A DNA stretch of 64,000 nt from Phylloscopus collybita. Taxonomy: Eukaryota; Chordata; Aves; Passeriformes; Phylloscopidae. The DNA lies in the NCBI GenBank assembly GCA_027886175.1, contig JAJNNQ010000142.1, positions 2,238,501 to 2,302,500 of the forward strand. The letters are read 5' to 3'. Positions 38,001-51,300 of the stretch are shown in pieces (position 1 is the first letter of the stretch; each line of letters opens with the position of its first letter). Below the pieces are notes generated by a model, which was not told the DNA's origin, did not search any database, and saw only the letters and a program-made list of their open reading frames with translations. A program made the position numbers and the translations under genes.

Positions 38001-41000
38001 AGGAACATAGGATGGATAATTTGTTTTTCCATGGAAAGGGGCCACTGTTCGTGTCTAATGCTGTCTGCCTGCCAGTGGGCAGAAGCCTACCAAAATTCCC
38101 TACAAATGAGGATATCTCCCAAATGCAATTTCCCACCAGATGGAAGTTTGTCTGCCCTTTTTATGCCAAAGGCCTCCTACAAACTGACATCAGGAGCCTG
38201 GGTTGGAGACTTTGTTTTCCCATGGAAAAGGGCCACCGTTCGTGTCTAATGCTGTCTGCCTGCCACTGGGCTTTTACCTGCTGAAATTCCATACAAATGA
38301 GGATATCTCCCCGATGCAATCAGCCACCAGACGGAAGTTTGTTTGCCCTTGTACTGCCAAAGGCCTCCTAAAACCTGACATCAGGAACGTGGCTTGGAGA
38401 CTTTGGCTGCCCATGGGAAAAGGGCCACCGTTCATGTCTAATGCTGTCTGCCTGCCACTGGGCTTCTACCTGCTGAAGTTCCATACAAATGAGGATATCT
38501 CTCCGATGCAATCAACCACCAGACGGAAGTTTGTCTACCTTTGTAGTGTCAAAGGCCTCCTAGAAACGGACATCAGGAACGTGGGGTGGAGACTTTGGTT
38601 TCCCATAAAAATGGGCCATTATTCGTGTCTAATGCTGTCTGCCTGCCACTCTGCTTCTTCCTACTAAAATTCCACTAAAACTCCATAGAAATGAGGATAT
38701 CTCCCAGGTGCAATCTACAACCAGATGGAAGTTTCTCTGCCCTTATATTGGAAAACGCCTCCTACAAAGTGACATCAGCAACATGGGGTGGAGATTTTGG
38801 TTTCCCATGGAAAAGGGCCACTGTTCGTGTCTAATGCTGTCTGCCTGCCACTGGAGTTATGCCTACTGAAATTCCTCACAAATGAGGATATTTCCCAGAT
38901 GGAATCTCCCACCAGTTGGAAGTTTGTTTGCCCTTCTAGTGCCAAAGGCCTCCTAAAAACTGACATCAGGAACCTGGGCTGGAGACTTTGGTTTCTCATG
39001 GAAATGGGCCACCGTTCGTGTCTAATAATGTCTGTCGGCCATTGGGCTTCTACCTACGAAAATTCCACTGAAATTCCATACAAATGAAGACATCTCCCGG
39101 GTGCAGTCTACCGCCAGATATAAGTTTTTCTGCCCTTGTATTTCCAAAGGCCTTCTATAAACTGACATGAGGAGCCTGGAGTGGACACTTTGGTTTCCCA
39201 TGGATATGGGGCAGCGTTCGTGTGTAAAGCAGTCTGCCTGCTGCTGGATTTCTGCCTACTTTAATACCACTGAAATTCCACAAAAATGAGGATATCTCCC
39301 AGGTGCAATCTACCACCAGATGGAAGTTTTTCTGCCCTTGTACTTCCAAAGGCCTCTTACAAACTAATATCAGGAACGTGGGGTAGAGACTTCGGTTTCC
39401 CATGGAAAAGGACCACCGTTTGTGTCTAATACTGTCTGCCTGCCACTGGGGTTATGCCTGCTGAAATTCCTCACAAATGAGGATATCTCCCGCACGGAAT
39501 CTACCACCAGATGGAAGTTTGTCTGCCCCTGAAGAGCCAAAGGCTTCCTACAAATTGACATCAAGAACCTGAGGCGGAGACTTTGGTTTCCCATGGAAAA
39601 ATGGCCAACTTTCGCGTCTAATACTGTCTGCCTGCCACTGGGCTTATGGCTATTAAAATTACATACAAATGAGGATATCTCCTAGATGCAATATGCCACC
39701 AATAGGAACTTTTTCTCCTCCTGTAGTGCCAGAGGCCTCCTAGAAAATGACATGAGGAATCTGGGGTGGAGACTTTGGTTTCCCATGGAAATGAGCCACT
39801 ATTCATGTCTAATTCTGTCTACCTGCAGCTGGGATTCTGTCTACTAATATTCCACTAAAATTTCATACAAATGAGTATATCTCCCAGGTGCAATCTAACA
39901 CCAGATGGAAGATTCTCTGCCCTTGTGTTTCCAAAGGCCTCCTACAAACTGCCATCAGGAACCTGGGGTGGAGACTTTGCTTTCCCATGGAAAAGGACCA
40001 CCGTTCCTGTCTAATGCTGTCTGCCTGGCACTGTGGTGATGACTGCTGAAGTTCCATACAAATGAGGATATCTCCCAGGTGTAATCTACCACTGGGTGGA
40101 AGTTTTTCTGCCCCCGTAGTGCCAAAGGCCACCTAAAAACTGACATCCCGAACGGGGGGTGGAGACTTTTGTTTCCCAAAGAAATGCCCACCGTTCGTGT
40201 CTAATGCTGTCTGGCAGCCACTGGCCTTATGCCTACTAAAATTCCACTAAAATTCTATAGAAATGAGGTTATCTCCCAGGTGCAATCTACCACCAGATGG
40301 AAGTTTGCCTGCCCTTGTATTTCCAAAGGCCTCCTACAAACTGACATCAGGAACGTGAGGTGGAGACTTTGGTTTCCCATGGAAAAAGTCCATTGTTCGT
40401 GTCTAATGCTGTCTGCCTGCCACTGGGCTTCTGCCTGCTGAAATTCCATACAAATGAGGGTATCTCCTCGATTCAATCAAACACAAGACGGAACTTTGTC
40501 TGCCCTTGTAGTGCCAAAGGCCTCCTACAAAATGACACCCGGAACCCGGAGTGGAGACTTTGTTTTTCCATGGAAAGAGGCCACCGTTCGTGTCTAATGC
40601 TGTCTGCCTGCCACTGGGTTTCTTCCTACTAAAATTCCACTAAAATTCCATAGAAATGAGGATATCTCCCAGGTGCAATCTACAACCAGATGGAAGTTTT
40701 TCTGCCCTTATATTGGAAAACGCCTCCTACAATGAGACATCAGCAACGTGGGGTGGAGATTTTGGTTTCCCATGGAAATGGGCCACTGTTCGTGTCCAAT
40801 GCTGTCTGCGTGCCACTTGGCTTCTGCCTTCTGAAATCCCATACAAATGAGCATATCTCGCCGATGCAATCAACCACCAGATGGAAGTTTGTCTGCCCTT
40901 TTAATGCCAAAGGCCTCCTACAAACTGACATGAGGAGCCTGGGTTGGAGACTTTGGTTTCCCATGGATATTGGCCAGCGTTCGTGTGTAATGCTGTCTGC

Positions 41001-41546
41001 CTGCCGCTGGACTTCTGCCTACTAAAATACCACTAAAATTCCATACAAATGGCGATATCTCCCAGGTCCAATCTACCACCAGATGGAAATTTTTCTGCCC
41101 TTGTAGTTCCATTCGCCTCTTAATGACTGACATCAGGAACGTGGGATGGAGACTTTGGTTTCCCATGGAAAAGGGCACCGTTCGTGTCTAATGCTATCTG
41201 CCTGCCACTGGGGTTATGCCTTCTGAAATTCCACACAAATGAGGATATCTCCCAGGTGCAATCTACCACCAGATGGAAGTTTGTCTGCCCTTGTAGTTCC
41301 AAAGCCCTCCTACAAACTGACATCAGGAACGTGAGGTGGAGACTTTGGTTTCCCATGGAAAAGGTCCATTGTTCGTGTCTAATGCTGTCTGCCTGCCACT
41401 GGGCTTATGCCTACTAAAATTCCACTAAAATTCTATACAAATGAGGATATCTCCCAGGTGCAATCTACCACCAGATAGAAGTTTGTCTGCCCTTGTAATT
41501 CCAAAGGCCTCCTACAAATTGTCATCAGGAACCTGGGGCGGAGACT

Positions 41547-43118
41547 TTGGTTTCCCATGGAAAAGGGCCACCGTTCGTGTCTCATTCTGTCTGCCTGCCA
41601 CTGGTCTTAGGGGTACTAAAATTACATACAAATGAGGATATCTCCCAGATGCAATATGCCACCAATTGGAAGTTTGTCCCCTCTTGTAGTGCCAGAGGCC
41701 TCCTAGAAAATGACATCAGAATCATGGGTTGGAGACTTTGGTTTCCTATGGAAATGGGCCACTATTCATGTCTAATTCTGTCTACATGCTGCTGGGATTC
41801 TGCCTACTAAAATTCCACTAAAATTCCATAAAAATGTGTATATCTCCCAGCTACAACCTAACACCAGATGGAAGTTTCTCTGCCCTTGTATTTCCAAAGG
41901 CCTCCTACAAACTGCCATCAGGAACCTAGGGTGGAGACTTTGGTTTCCCATGGAAAAGGTCCATTGTGCGTGTCTAATGCTGTCTGCCTGGCACTGGGCT
42001 TCTGCCTGCTGAAATTCCATACAAATGAGGATATCTCCTCGATGCAATCAACCACCAGATGGAACTTTGTCTGCTCTTGTAGTGCCAAAGGCCTCCTACA
42101 AACTCACATCAGGAACCTGGAGTGGAGACTTTGGTTTCCCATGGAAATGGGCCAGCGTTCGTGTCTAATGACTTGCGTCTGCCACTAGGCTTCTGCCTAA
42201 TAAAATCCCACTAAAATTCCATACAAATGAGGATGTCTCCCAGGTGCAATCTACCACCAGATGGAAGTTTGTCTGCCTCTGTAGTGCCAAATGCCTCCTA
42301 AAAACTGACGTCAGGAACGTGGGGTGGAGACTTTGGTTTCCCATGGAAAAGGGGCACCGTTCGTGTCTAATGCTGTCTGCCTGTCACTGGTGTTATGCCT
42401 GCTGAAATACCTCACAAATGAGGATATCTCCCAGATGCAATATGCCAGCAGTTGGAAGTTTGTCTCCTCCTGTAGTGCCAGAGGTCTCCTAAAAACTGAC
42501 ATCAGGAACGTGGGCTGGAGACTTTGTTTTTCCATGGATAGAGGCCACCGTTCGTGTCTAATGCTGTCTGCCTGCCAGTGGGCATATGCCTACCAAAGTT
42601 CCATACATATGAGGATATCTCCCAAATGCAATTTCCCACCAGATGAAAGTTTGTCTGCCCTTTTAATGCCAAAGGCCTCCTACAAACAGACATGAGGAGC
42701 CTGGGTTGGAGACTTTGGTTTCCCATGGATATTGGCCAGCGTTCGTGTGTAATGCTGTCTGCCTGCCGCTGGACTTCTGCCTACTAAAATTCCACTAAAA
42801 TTCTATACAAATGAGGATATCTCCCAGGTGCAATCTACCACCAGATGGAAGTTTGTCTGCCCTTGTAGTTCCAAAGCCCTCCTACAAACTGACATCAGGA
42901 ACGTGAGGTGGAGACTTTGGTTTCCCATGGAAAAGGTCCATTGTTCATGTCTAATGCTGTCTGCCTGCCACTGGGCTTATGCCTACTAAAATTCCACTAA
43001 AATTCTATACAAATGAGGATATCTCCCAGGTGCAATCTACCACCAGATAGAAGTTTGTCTGCCCTTGTAATTCCAAAGGCCTCCTACAAATTGTCATCAG
43101 GAACCTGGGGCGGAGACT
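41547..43118 (+). repeat. 1,572-bp sub-block, first unit in H2
   Basis: Eight monomers, four of 191 bp and four of 202 bp (double AAAATT block near 41,810, 42,205, 42,785 and 42,985), giving 1,572 bp. It repeats directly at 43,119. Its first monomer is the variant with GTGTCTCATTCTGTC, also found at 52,127 and 61,130. Confidence 0.93.
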
Positions 43119-44690
43119 TTGGTTTCCCCTGGAAAAGGGCCACCGTTCGTGTCTAATGCTGTCTGCCTTCCACTGGGCTTATGGGTACTAAAATTACATA
43201 CAAATGAGGATATCTCCCAGATGCAATATGCCACCAATTGGAAGTTTGTCCCCTCTTGTAGGGCCAGAGGCCTCCTAGAAAATGACATCAGGATCATGGG
43301 TTGGAGACTTTGGTTTCCTATGGAAATGGGCCACTATTCATGTCTAATTCTGTCTACATGCTGCTGGGATTCTGCCTACTAAAATTCCACTAAAATTCCA
43401 TAAAAATGAGTATATCTCCCAGCTACAACCTAACACCAGATGGAAGTTTCTCTGCCCTTGTATTTCCAAAGGCCTCCTACAAACTGCCATCAGGAACCTA
43501 GGGTGGAGACTTTGGTTTCCCATGGAAAAGGTCCATTGTTCGTGTCTAATGCTGTCTGCCTGCCACTGGGCTTCTGCCTGCTGAAATTCCATACAAATGA
43601 GGATATCTCCTCGATGCAATCAACCACCAGATGGAACTTTGTCTGCTCTTGTAGTGCCAAAGGCCTCCTACAAACTCACATCAGGAACCTGGAGTGGAGA
43701 CTTTGGTTTCCCATGGAAATGGGCCAGCGTTCGTGTCTAATGACTTGCGTCTGCCACTAGGCTTCTGCCTAATAAAATCCCACTAAAATTCCATACAAAT
43801 GAGGATGTCTCCCAGGTGCAATCTACCACCAGATGGAAGTTTGTCTGCCTCTGTAGTGCCAAATGCCTCCTAAAAACTGACGTCAGGAACGTGGGGTGGA
43901 GACTTTGGTTTCCCATGGAAAAGGGGCACCGTTCGTGTCTAATGCTGTCTGCCTGTCACTGGTGTTATGCCTGCTGAAATACCTCACAAATGAGGATATC
44001 TCCCAGATGCAATATGCCAGCAGTTGGAAGTTTGTCTCCTCCTGTAGTGCCAGAGGTCTCCTAAAAACTGACATCAGGAACGTGGGGTGGAGACTTTGTT
44101 TTTCCATGGATAGAGGCCACCGTTCGTGTCTAATGCTGTCTGCCTGCCAGTGGGCATATGCCTACCAAAGTTCCATACATATGAGGATATCTCCCAAATG
44201 CAATTTCCCACCAGATGAAAGTTTGTCTGCCCTTTTAATGCCAAAGGCCTCCTACAAACTGACATGAGGAGCCTGGGTTGGAGACTTTGGTTTCCCATGG
44301 ATATTGGCCAGCGTTCGTGTGTAATGCTGTCTGCCTGCCGCTGGACTTCTGCCTACTAAAATTCCACTAAAATTCTATACAAATGAGGATATCTCCCAGG
44401 TGCAATCTACCACCAGATGGAAGTTTGTCTGCCCTTGTAGTTCCAAAGGCCTCCTACAAACTGACATCAGGAACGTGAGGTGGAGACTTTGGTTTCCCAT
44501 GGAAAAGGTCCATTGTTCATGTCTAATGCTGTCTGCCTGCCACTGGGCTTATGCCTACTAAAATTCCACTAAAATTCTATACAAATGAGGATATCTCCCA
44601 GGTGCAATCTACCACCAGATAGAAGTTTGTCTGCCCTTGTAATTCCAAAGGCCTCCTACAAATTGTCATCAGGAACCTGGGGCGGAGACT
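43119..44690 (+). repeat. 1,572-bp sub-block, second unit in H2
   Basis: Repeats 41,547-43,118 with few changes. Its first monomer is of the type with GGTTTCCCCTGGAAAAGG, as at 34,116, 44,691 and 53,699. Two adjacent units show that this block has its own tandem expansion nested inside the larger HOR. Confidence 0.93.
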
Positions 44691-45374
44691 TTGGTTTCCC
44701 CTGGAAAAGGGCCACCGTTCGTGTCTAATGCTGTCTGCCTGCCACTGGGCTTATGGGTACTAAAATTACATACAAATGAGGATATCTCCCAGATGCAATA
44801 TGCCACCAATTGGAAGTTTGTCCCCTCTTGTAGGGCCAGAGGCCTCCTAGAAAATGACATCAGGATCATGGGTTGGAGACTTTGGTTTCCTATGGAAATG
44901 GGCCACTATTCATGTCTAATTCTGTCTACATGCTGCTGGGATTCTGCCTACTAAAATTCCACTAAAATTCCATAAAAATGAGTATATCTCCCAGCTACAA
45001 CCTAACACCAGATGGAAGTTTCTCTGCCCTTGTATTTCCAAAGGCCTCCTACAAACTGCCATCAGGAACCTAGGGTGGAGACTTTGGTTTTCCCATGGAA
45101 AAGGTCCATTGTTCGTGTCTAATGCTGTCTGCCTGCCACTGGGCTTCTGCCTGCTGAAATTCCATACAAATGAGGATATCTCCTCGATGCAATCAACCAC
45201 CAGATGGAACTTTGTCTGCTCTTGTAGTGCCAAAGGCCCTCCTACAAACTCACATCAGGAACCTGGAGTGGAGACTTTGGTTTCCCATGGAAATGGGCCA
45301 GCGTTCGTGTCTAATGATGTGTGCCTGCCACGAGGCTTCTGCCTATTAAAATTCCACTAAAATTCCATACAAAT

Positions 45375-48300
45375 GAGGATGTCTCCCATGTGCAATCTAC
45401 CACCAGATGGAAGTTTGTCTGCCCCTGTAGAGCCAAAGGCTTCCTACAAATTGACATCAGGAACCTGGGGCGGAGACTTTGGTTTCCCATGGAAAAGGAC
45501 CACCGCTCCTGTCTAATGCTGTCTGCCTGCCACTGGGCTTATGCCTACTAAAATTACATACAAATGAGGATATCTCCCAGATGCAATATGCCACCAGTTG
45601 GAAGTTTGTCTCGTCTTGTAGTGCCAGAGGCCTCCTAGAAAATGACATCAGGAACCTGGGGTGGAGACTTTGGTTTCCCATGGAAATGGGCCACTATTCA
45701 TGTCTAATTCTGTCTGCCTGCCGCTGGGATTCTGCCTACTAAAATTCCTCTAAAATTCCATACAAATGCGAATATCTCCCAGGTGCAAACTAACACCAGA
45801 TGGAAGTTTCTCTGCCCTTATGTTTCCAAAGGCCTCCTACAAACTGCCATCAGAAACCTAGGGTGGAGACTTTGGTTTCCCATGGAAAAGGACCACCGTT
45901 CCTGTCTAATGCTGTCTGCCTGGCACTGTGGTTATGACTGCTGAAGTTCCATACAAATGAGGATATCTCCCAGATGCAATATGCCACCAGATGGAAGTTT
46001 GTCTGCTCTTGCAGTGCCAAAGGCCTCCTTTATACTGACATTCGGAACCTGGCGTGGAGACTTTGGTTTCCTATGGAAAAGGCCCACCGTTCATGTTTAA
46101 TGCTCTCTGTCTGCAACTGGGCTTCTGAGTACTAAAATACCACTAAAATTCCATGCAAATAAGGACATCTACGAGGTGCGATCCACCACTAGATGGAGGT
46201 TTGTCTGCCCTTGTAGTGCCAAAGGCCTCCTACAAACTGACATCAGGAGCCTGGGTTGGAGACTTTGGTTTTCCCATGGAAAAGGGCCACCGTTCGTGTC
46301 TAATGCTGTCTGCCTGCCACTGGGCTTCTATCTGCTGAAATTCCATACAAATGAGGATATCTTCCCGATGCAATCAACCACCAGACGGAAGTTTTTCTGC
46401 CCTTGTACTGTCAATGGCCTACTAAAACCTGACATCGGGAACGTGGTGTGGAGACTTTGGTTTCCCTAGGAAAAGGACCACCGTTCCTGTCTAATGCTGT
46501 CTGCCTGGCACTGTGTTTATGACTGCTGAAGGTCCATACAAATGAGGATATCTCCCAGGAGCAATCTACCACCAGGTGGAAGTTTGTCTACCCTTGTACT
46601 GCCGAAGGCCTCCTAGTAACGGACATCAGGAACGTGGGGTGGAGACTTTGGTTTCCCATAAAAATGGGCCACCGTTCGTGTCTAAAGCTGTCTGCCTGCC
46701 ACTGGGGATCTTCGTAATAAAATTCCAATAAAATTCCAGAGAAATGAGGATATCTCCCAGGTGCAATCTACCACCAGATGGAAGTTTGTCTGCCCTTGTA
46801 GTTCCAAACGCCTTCTATAAATTGACATCAGGAACGTGGGGTGGAGACTTTGTTTTCCCATGGAAATGGGCCACCGTTTGTGTCTAATGCTATGTGACTG
46901 CCACTGGGATTATGCCTAGTAAAATCCCGTACAAATGAGGATATCTCCCAGATAGAGTCTACCACCAGATGAAAGTTTGTCTGCCCTTGTAATGCCAAAG
47001 GCCTCCTACAAACTGACATCAGGATTCTGGAAAGGAGGTTTTGGTTTCTCATGGAAAAGGGGCACCCTTGTTGTTTAATGCTGTCTCCTTGCCACTGGGC
47101 TTATGACTACTGAAATTACATACAAATGAGGATATCTCCCTAACAAAATTTCCCACCAGATGGAAGTTTGTCTGCCCTTTTAATGCCAAAGGCCTACTAA
47201 AAACTGACATCAGGAGCCTGGTTGGAGACTTTGTTTTCCCATGGAAAAGGGGCCACCGTTCCTCTCTAATGCTGTCTGCCTGCCACTGGGCTTCTACCTG
47301 ATGAAATTCCATAAAAATGAGGATATCTCAACGATGCAATCAACCACCAGACGGAAGTTTGTCTGCCCTTGTAGTGCCAAAGGCCTCCTAGAAACGGACA
47401 TCAGGAACGAGGGGTGGAGACTTTGGTTTTCCATCAAATGGGCCATTTTTCTTGTCTAATGCTGTCTGCCTGCCACGGGGTTTCTTCCTACTAAAATTCC
47501 ACTAAAACTCCATAAAAATGAGGATACCTCCCAGGTGCAATCTACAACCAGATGGAAGTTTCTCTGCCCTTATATTGGAAAACGTCTCCTACAAAGTGAC
47601 ATCAGCAACATGGGGTGGAGATTTTGGTTTCCCATGGAAAAGGGCCACTGTTCGTGTGTAATGCTGTCTGCCAGATACTGGGCTTATGCCTACTAAAATT
47701 CCACTAAAATTCCATACAAATGAGGATACCTCCCAGGTGCAATCTACCACCAGATGGAAGTTTGTCTGCCCTTGTAGTGTTAAAGGCTTCCTACAAATTA
47801 ACATCAGGAACCTGGGGCGTTGACTTTGGTTTCCCATGGAAAAGGGCCACCGTTCGTGTCTAATGCTGTCTGCCTGGCACTGTGGTTATGACTGCTGCAG
47901 TTCCATACAAATGCTGATAAGTCCCAGGTGCAATCTACCACCAGGTGGAAGTTTGTCTGCCCTTGAAGTGCCAAAGGCCTCCTAAAAATTGACATCAGGA
48001 ACGTGTGGTGGAGACTTTGTTTTCCCATGGAAATGGGTCACCCTTTTTGTCTAATGCTATGTGCCTGCCACTGGGCTTATGCCTAGTAAAATTCCATAAA
48101 AATGAGGATATCTCCCAGATGGAGTCTACCACCAGATGAAAGTTTGTCTGCCCTTGTAATGCAACGGCCTCCGACAAACTGACATCAGGAACCTGGAGAA
48201 GACGCTTTGGTTTCCCATGGAAAAGGGCCACCCTTGGTGTTTAATGCTGTCTCCTTGCCACTGACTTATGACTACTGAAATTACATACAAATGAGGATAT

Positions 48301-51300
48301 CTCCCAGACGCAATATGCCACCAGATGGAAATTTGTCTGCTCTTGCAGTGCCAAAGGCCTCCTTCAAACTGACATTCGGAACCTCACCTGGAGACTTTGG
48401 TTTCCTATAGAAAAGGCCCACCATTCATGTTTAATGCTGTCTGTCTGCCATTGGGCTTCTGAGTACTAAAATACCACTAAAATTCCATAAAAATGAGGAT
48501 ATCTCCCAGGTGCAATCTACCACCAGGTGGAAGTTTGTCAGCCCTTGCAGTGCCAAAAGCCTCCTAAAAACTGACATCAGGAACATAGGATGGATAATTT
48601 GTTTTTCCATGGAAATGGGCCACTGTTTGTGTCTAATGCTGTCTGCCTGCCAGTGGGGCAGAAGCCTACCAAAATTCCCTACAAATGAGGATATCTCCCA
48701 AATGCAATTTCCCACCAGATGGAAGTTTGTCTGCCCTTTTTATGCCAAAGGCCTCCTACAAACTGACATCAGGAGCCTGGGTTGGAGACTTTGTTTTCCC
48801 ATGGAAAAGGGCCACCGTTCGTGTCTAATGCTGTCTGCCTGCCACTGGGCTTTTACCTGCTGAAATTCCATACAAATGAGGATATCTCCCCGATGCAATC
48901 AGCCACCAGACGGAAGTTTGTTTGCCCTTGTACTGCCAAAGGCCTCCTAAAACCTGACATCAGGAACGTGGCTTGGAGACTTTGGCTGCCCATGGGAAAA
49001 GGGCCACCGTTCATGTCTAATGCTGTCTGCCTGCCACTGGGCTTCTACCTGCTGAAGTTCCATACAAATGAGGATATCTCCCCGATGCAATCAACCACCA
49101 GACGGAAGTTTGTCTACCTTTGTAGTGTCAAAGGCCTCCTAGAAACGGACATCAGGAACGTGGGGTGGAGACTTTGGTTTCCCATAAAAATGGGCCATTA
49201 TTCGTGTCTAATGCTGTCTGCCTGCCACTCTGCTTCTTCCTACTAAAATTCCACTAAAACTCCATAGAAATGAGGATATCTCCCAGGTGCAATCTACAAC
49301 CAGATGGAAGTTTCTCTGCCCTTACATTGGAAAACGCCTCCTACAAAGTGACATCAGCAACATGGGGTGGAGATTTTGGTTTCCCATGGAAAAGGGCCAC
49401 TGTTCGTGTCTAATGCTGTCTGCCTGCCACTGGAGTTATGCCTACTGAAATTCCTCACAAATGAGGATATTTCCCAGATGGAATCTCCCACCAGTTGGAA
49501 GTTTGTTTGCCCTTCTAGTGCCAAAGGCCTCCTAAAAACTGACATCAGGAACCTGGGCTGGAGACTTTGGTTTCTCATGGAAATGGGCCACCGTTCGTTG
49601 TCTAATAATGTCTGTCGGCCATTGGGCTTCTACCTACGAAAATTCCACTGAAATTCCATACAAATGAAGACATCTCCCGGGTGCAGTCTACCGCCAGATA
49701 TAAGTTTTTCTGCCCTTGTATTTCCAAAGGCCTTCTATAAACTGACATGAGGAGCCTGGAGTGGACACTTTGGTTTCCCATGGATATGGGGCAGCGTTCG
49801 TGTGTAAAGCAGTCTGCCTGCTGCTGGATTTCTGCCTACTTTAATACCACTGAAATTCCACAAAAATGAGGATATCTCCCAGGTGCAATCTACCACCAGA
49901 TGGAAGTTTTTCTGCCCTTGTACTTCCAAAGGCCTCTTACAAACTAATATCAGGAACGTGGGGTAGAGACTTCGGTTTCCCATGGAAAAGGACCACCGTT
50001 TGTGTCTAATACTGTCTGCCTGCCACTGGGGTTATGCCTGCTGAAATTCCTCACAAATGAGGATATCTCCCGCACGGAATCTACCACCAGATGGAAGTTT
50101 GTCTGCCCCTGAAGAGCCAAAGGCTTCCTACAAATTGACATCAAGAACCTGAGGCGGAGACTTTGGTTTCCCATGGAAAAATGGCCAACTTTCGCGTCTA
50201 ATACTGTCTGCCTGCCACTGGGCTTATGGCTATTAAAATTACATACAAATGAGGATATCTCCTAGATGCAATATGCCACCAATAGGAACTTTTTCTCCTC
50301 CTGTAGTGCCAGAGGCCTCCTAGAAAATGACATGAGGAATCTGGGGTGGAGACTTTGGTTTCCCATGGAAATGAGCCACTATTCATGTCTAATTCTGTCT
50401 ACCTGCAGCTGGGATTCTGTCTACTAATATTCCACTAAAATTTCATACAAATGAGTATATCTCCCAGGTGCAATCTAACACCAGATGGAAGATTCTCTGC
50501 CCTTGTGTTTCCAAAGGCCTCCTACAAACTGCCATCAGGAACCTGGGGTGGAGACTTTGCTTTCCCATGGAAAAGGACCACCGTTCCTGTCTAATGCTGT
50601 CTGCCTGGCACTGTGGTGATGACTGCTGAAGTTCCATACAAATGAGGATATCTCCCAGGTGTAATCTACCACTGGGTGGAAGTTTTTCTGCCCCCGTAGT
50701 GCCAAAGGCCACCTAAAAACTGACATCCCGAACGGGGGGTGGAGACTTTTGTTTCCCAAAGAAATGCCCACCGTTCGTGTCTAATGCTGTCTGGCAGCCA
50801 CTGGCCTTATGCCTACTAAAATTCCACTAAAATTCTATAGAAATGAGGTTATCTCCCAGGTGCAATCTACCACCAGATGGAAGTTTGCCTGCCCTTGTAT
50901 TTCCAAAGGCCTCCTACAAACTGACATCAGGAACGTGAGGTGGAGACTTTGGTTTCCCATGGAAAAGGTCCATTGTTCGTGTCTAATGCTGTCTGCCTGC
51001 CACTGGGCTTCTGCCTGCTGAAATTCCATACAAATGAGGGTATCTCCTCGATTCAATCAAACACAAGACGGAACTTTGTCTGCCCTTGTAGTGCCAAAGG
51101 CCTCCTACAAAATGACACCCGGAACCCGGAGTGGAGACTTTGTTTTTCCATGGAAAGAGGCCACCGTTCGTGTCTAATGCTGTCTGCCTGCCACTGGGTT
51201 TCTTCCTACTAAAATTCCACTAAAATTCCATAGAAATGAGGATATCTCCCAGGTGCAATCTACAACCAGATGGAAGTTTTTCTGCCCTTATATTGGAAAA

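Larger units (their letters stand above)
34798..45374 (+). repeat. Large HOR copy H2, 10,577 bp (n = 2)
   Basis: From GAGGATGTCTCCCATGTG at 34,798 to 45,375. It contains two extra 1,572-bp sub-blocks (steps 41,547 to 43,119 to 44,691) and two single-base insertions near its end (45,090 and 45,238). 7,431 + 2 x 1,572 + 2 = 10,577 exactly. It carries the hybrid monomer shared with H3 and H4, but lacks the H3/H4 variants near 47,455 (CTTGTCTAATG, CCACGGGG). Confidence 0.94.
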
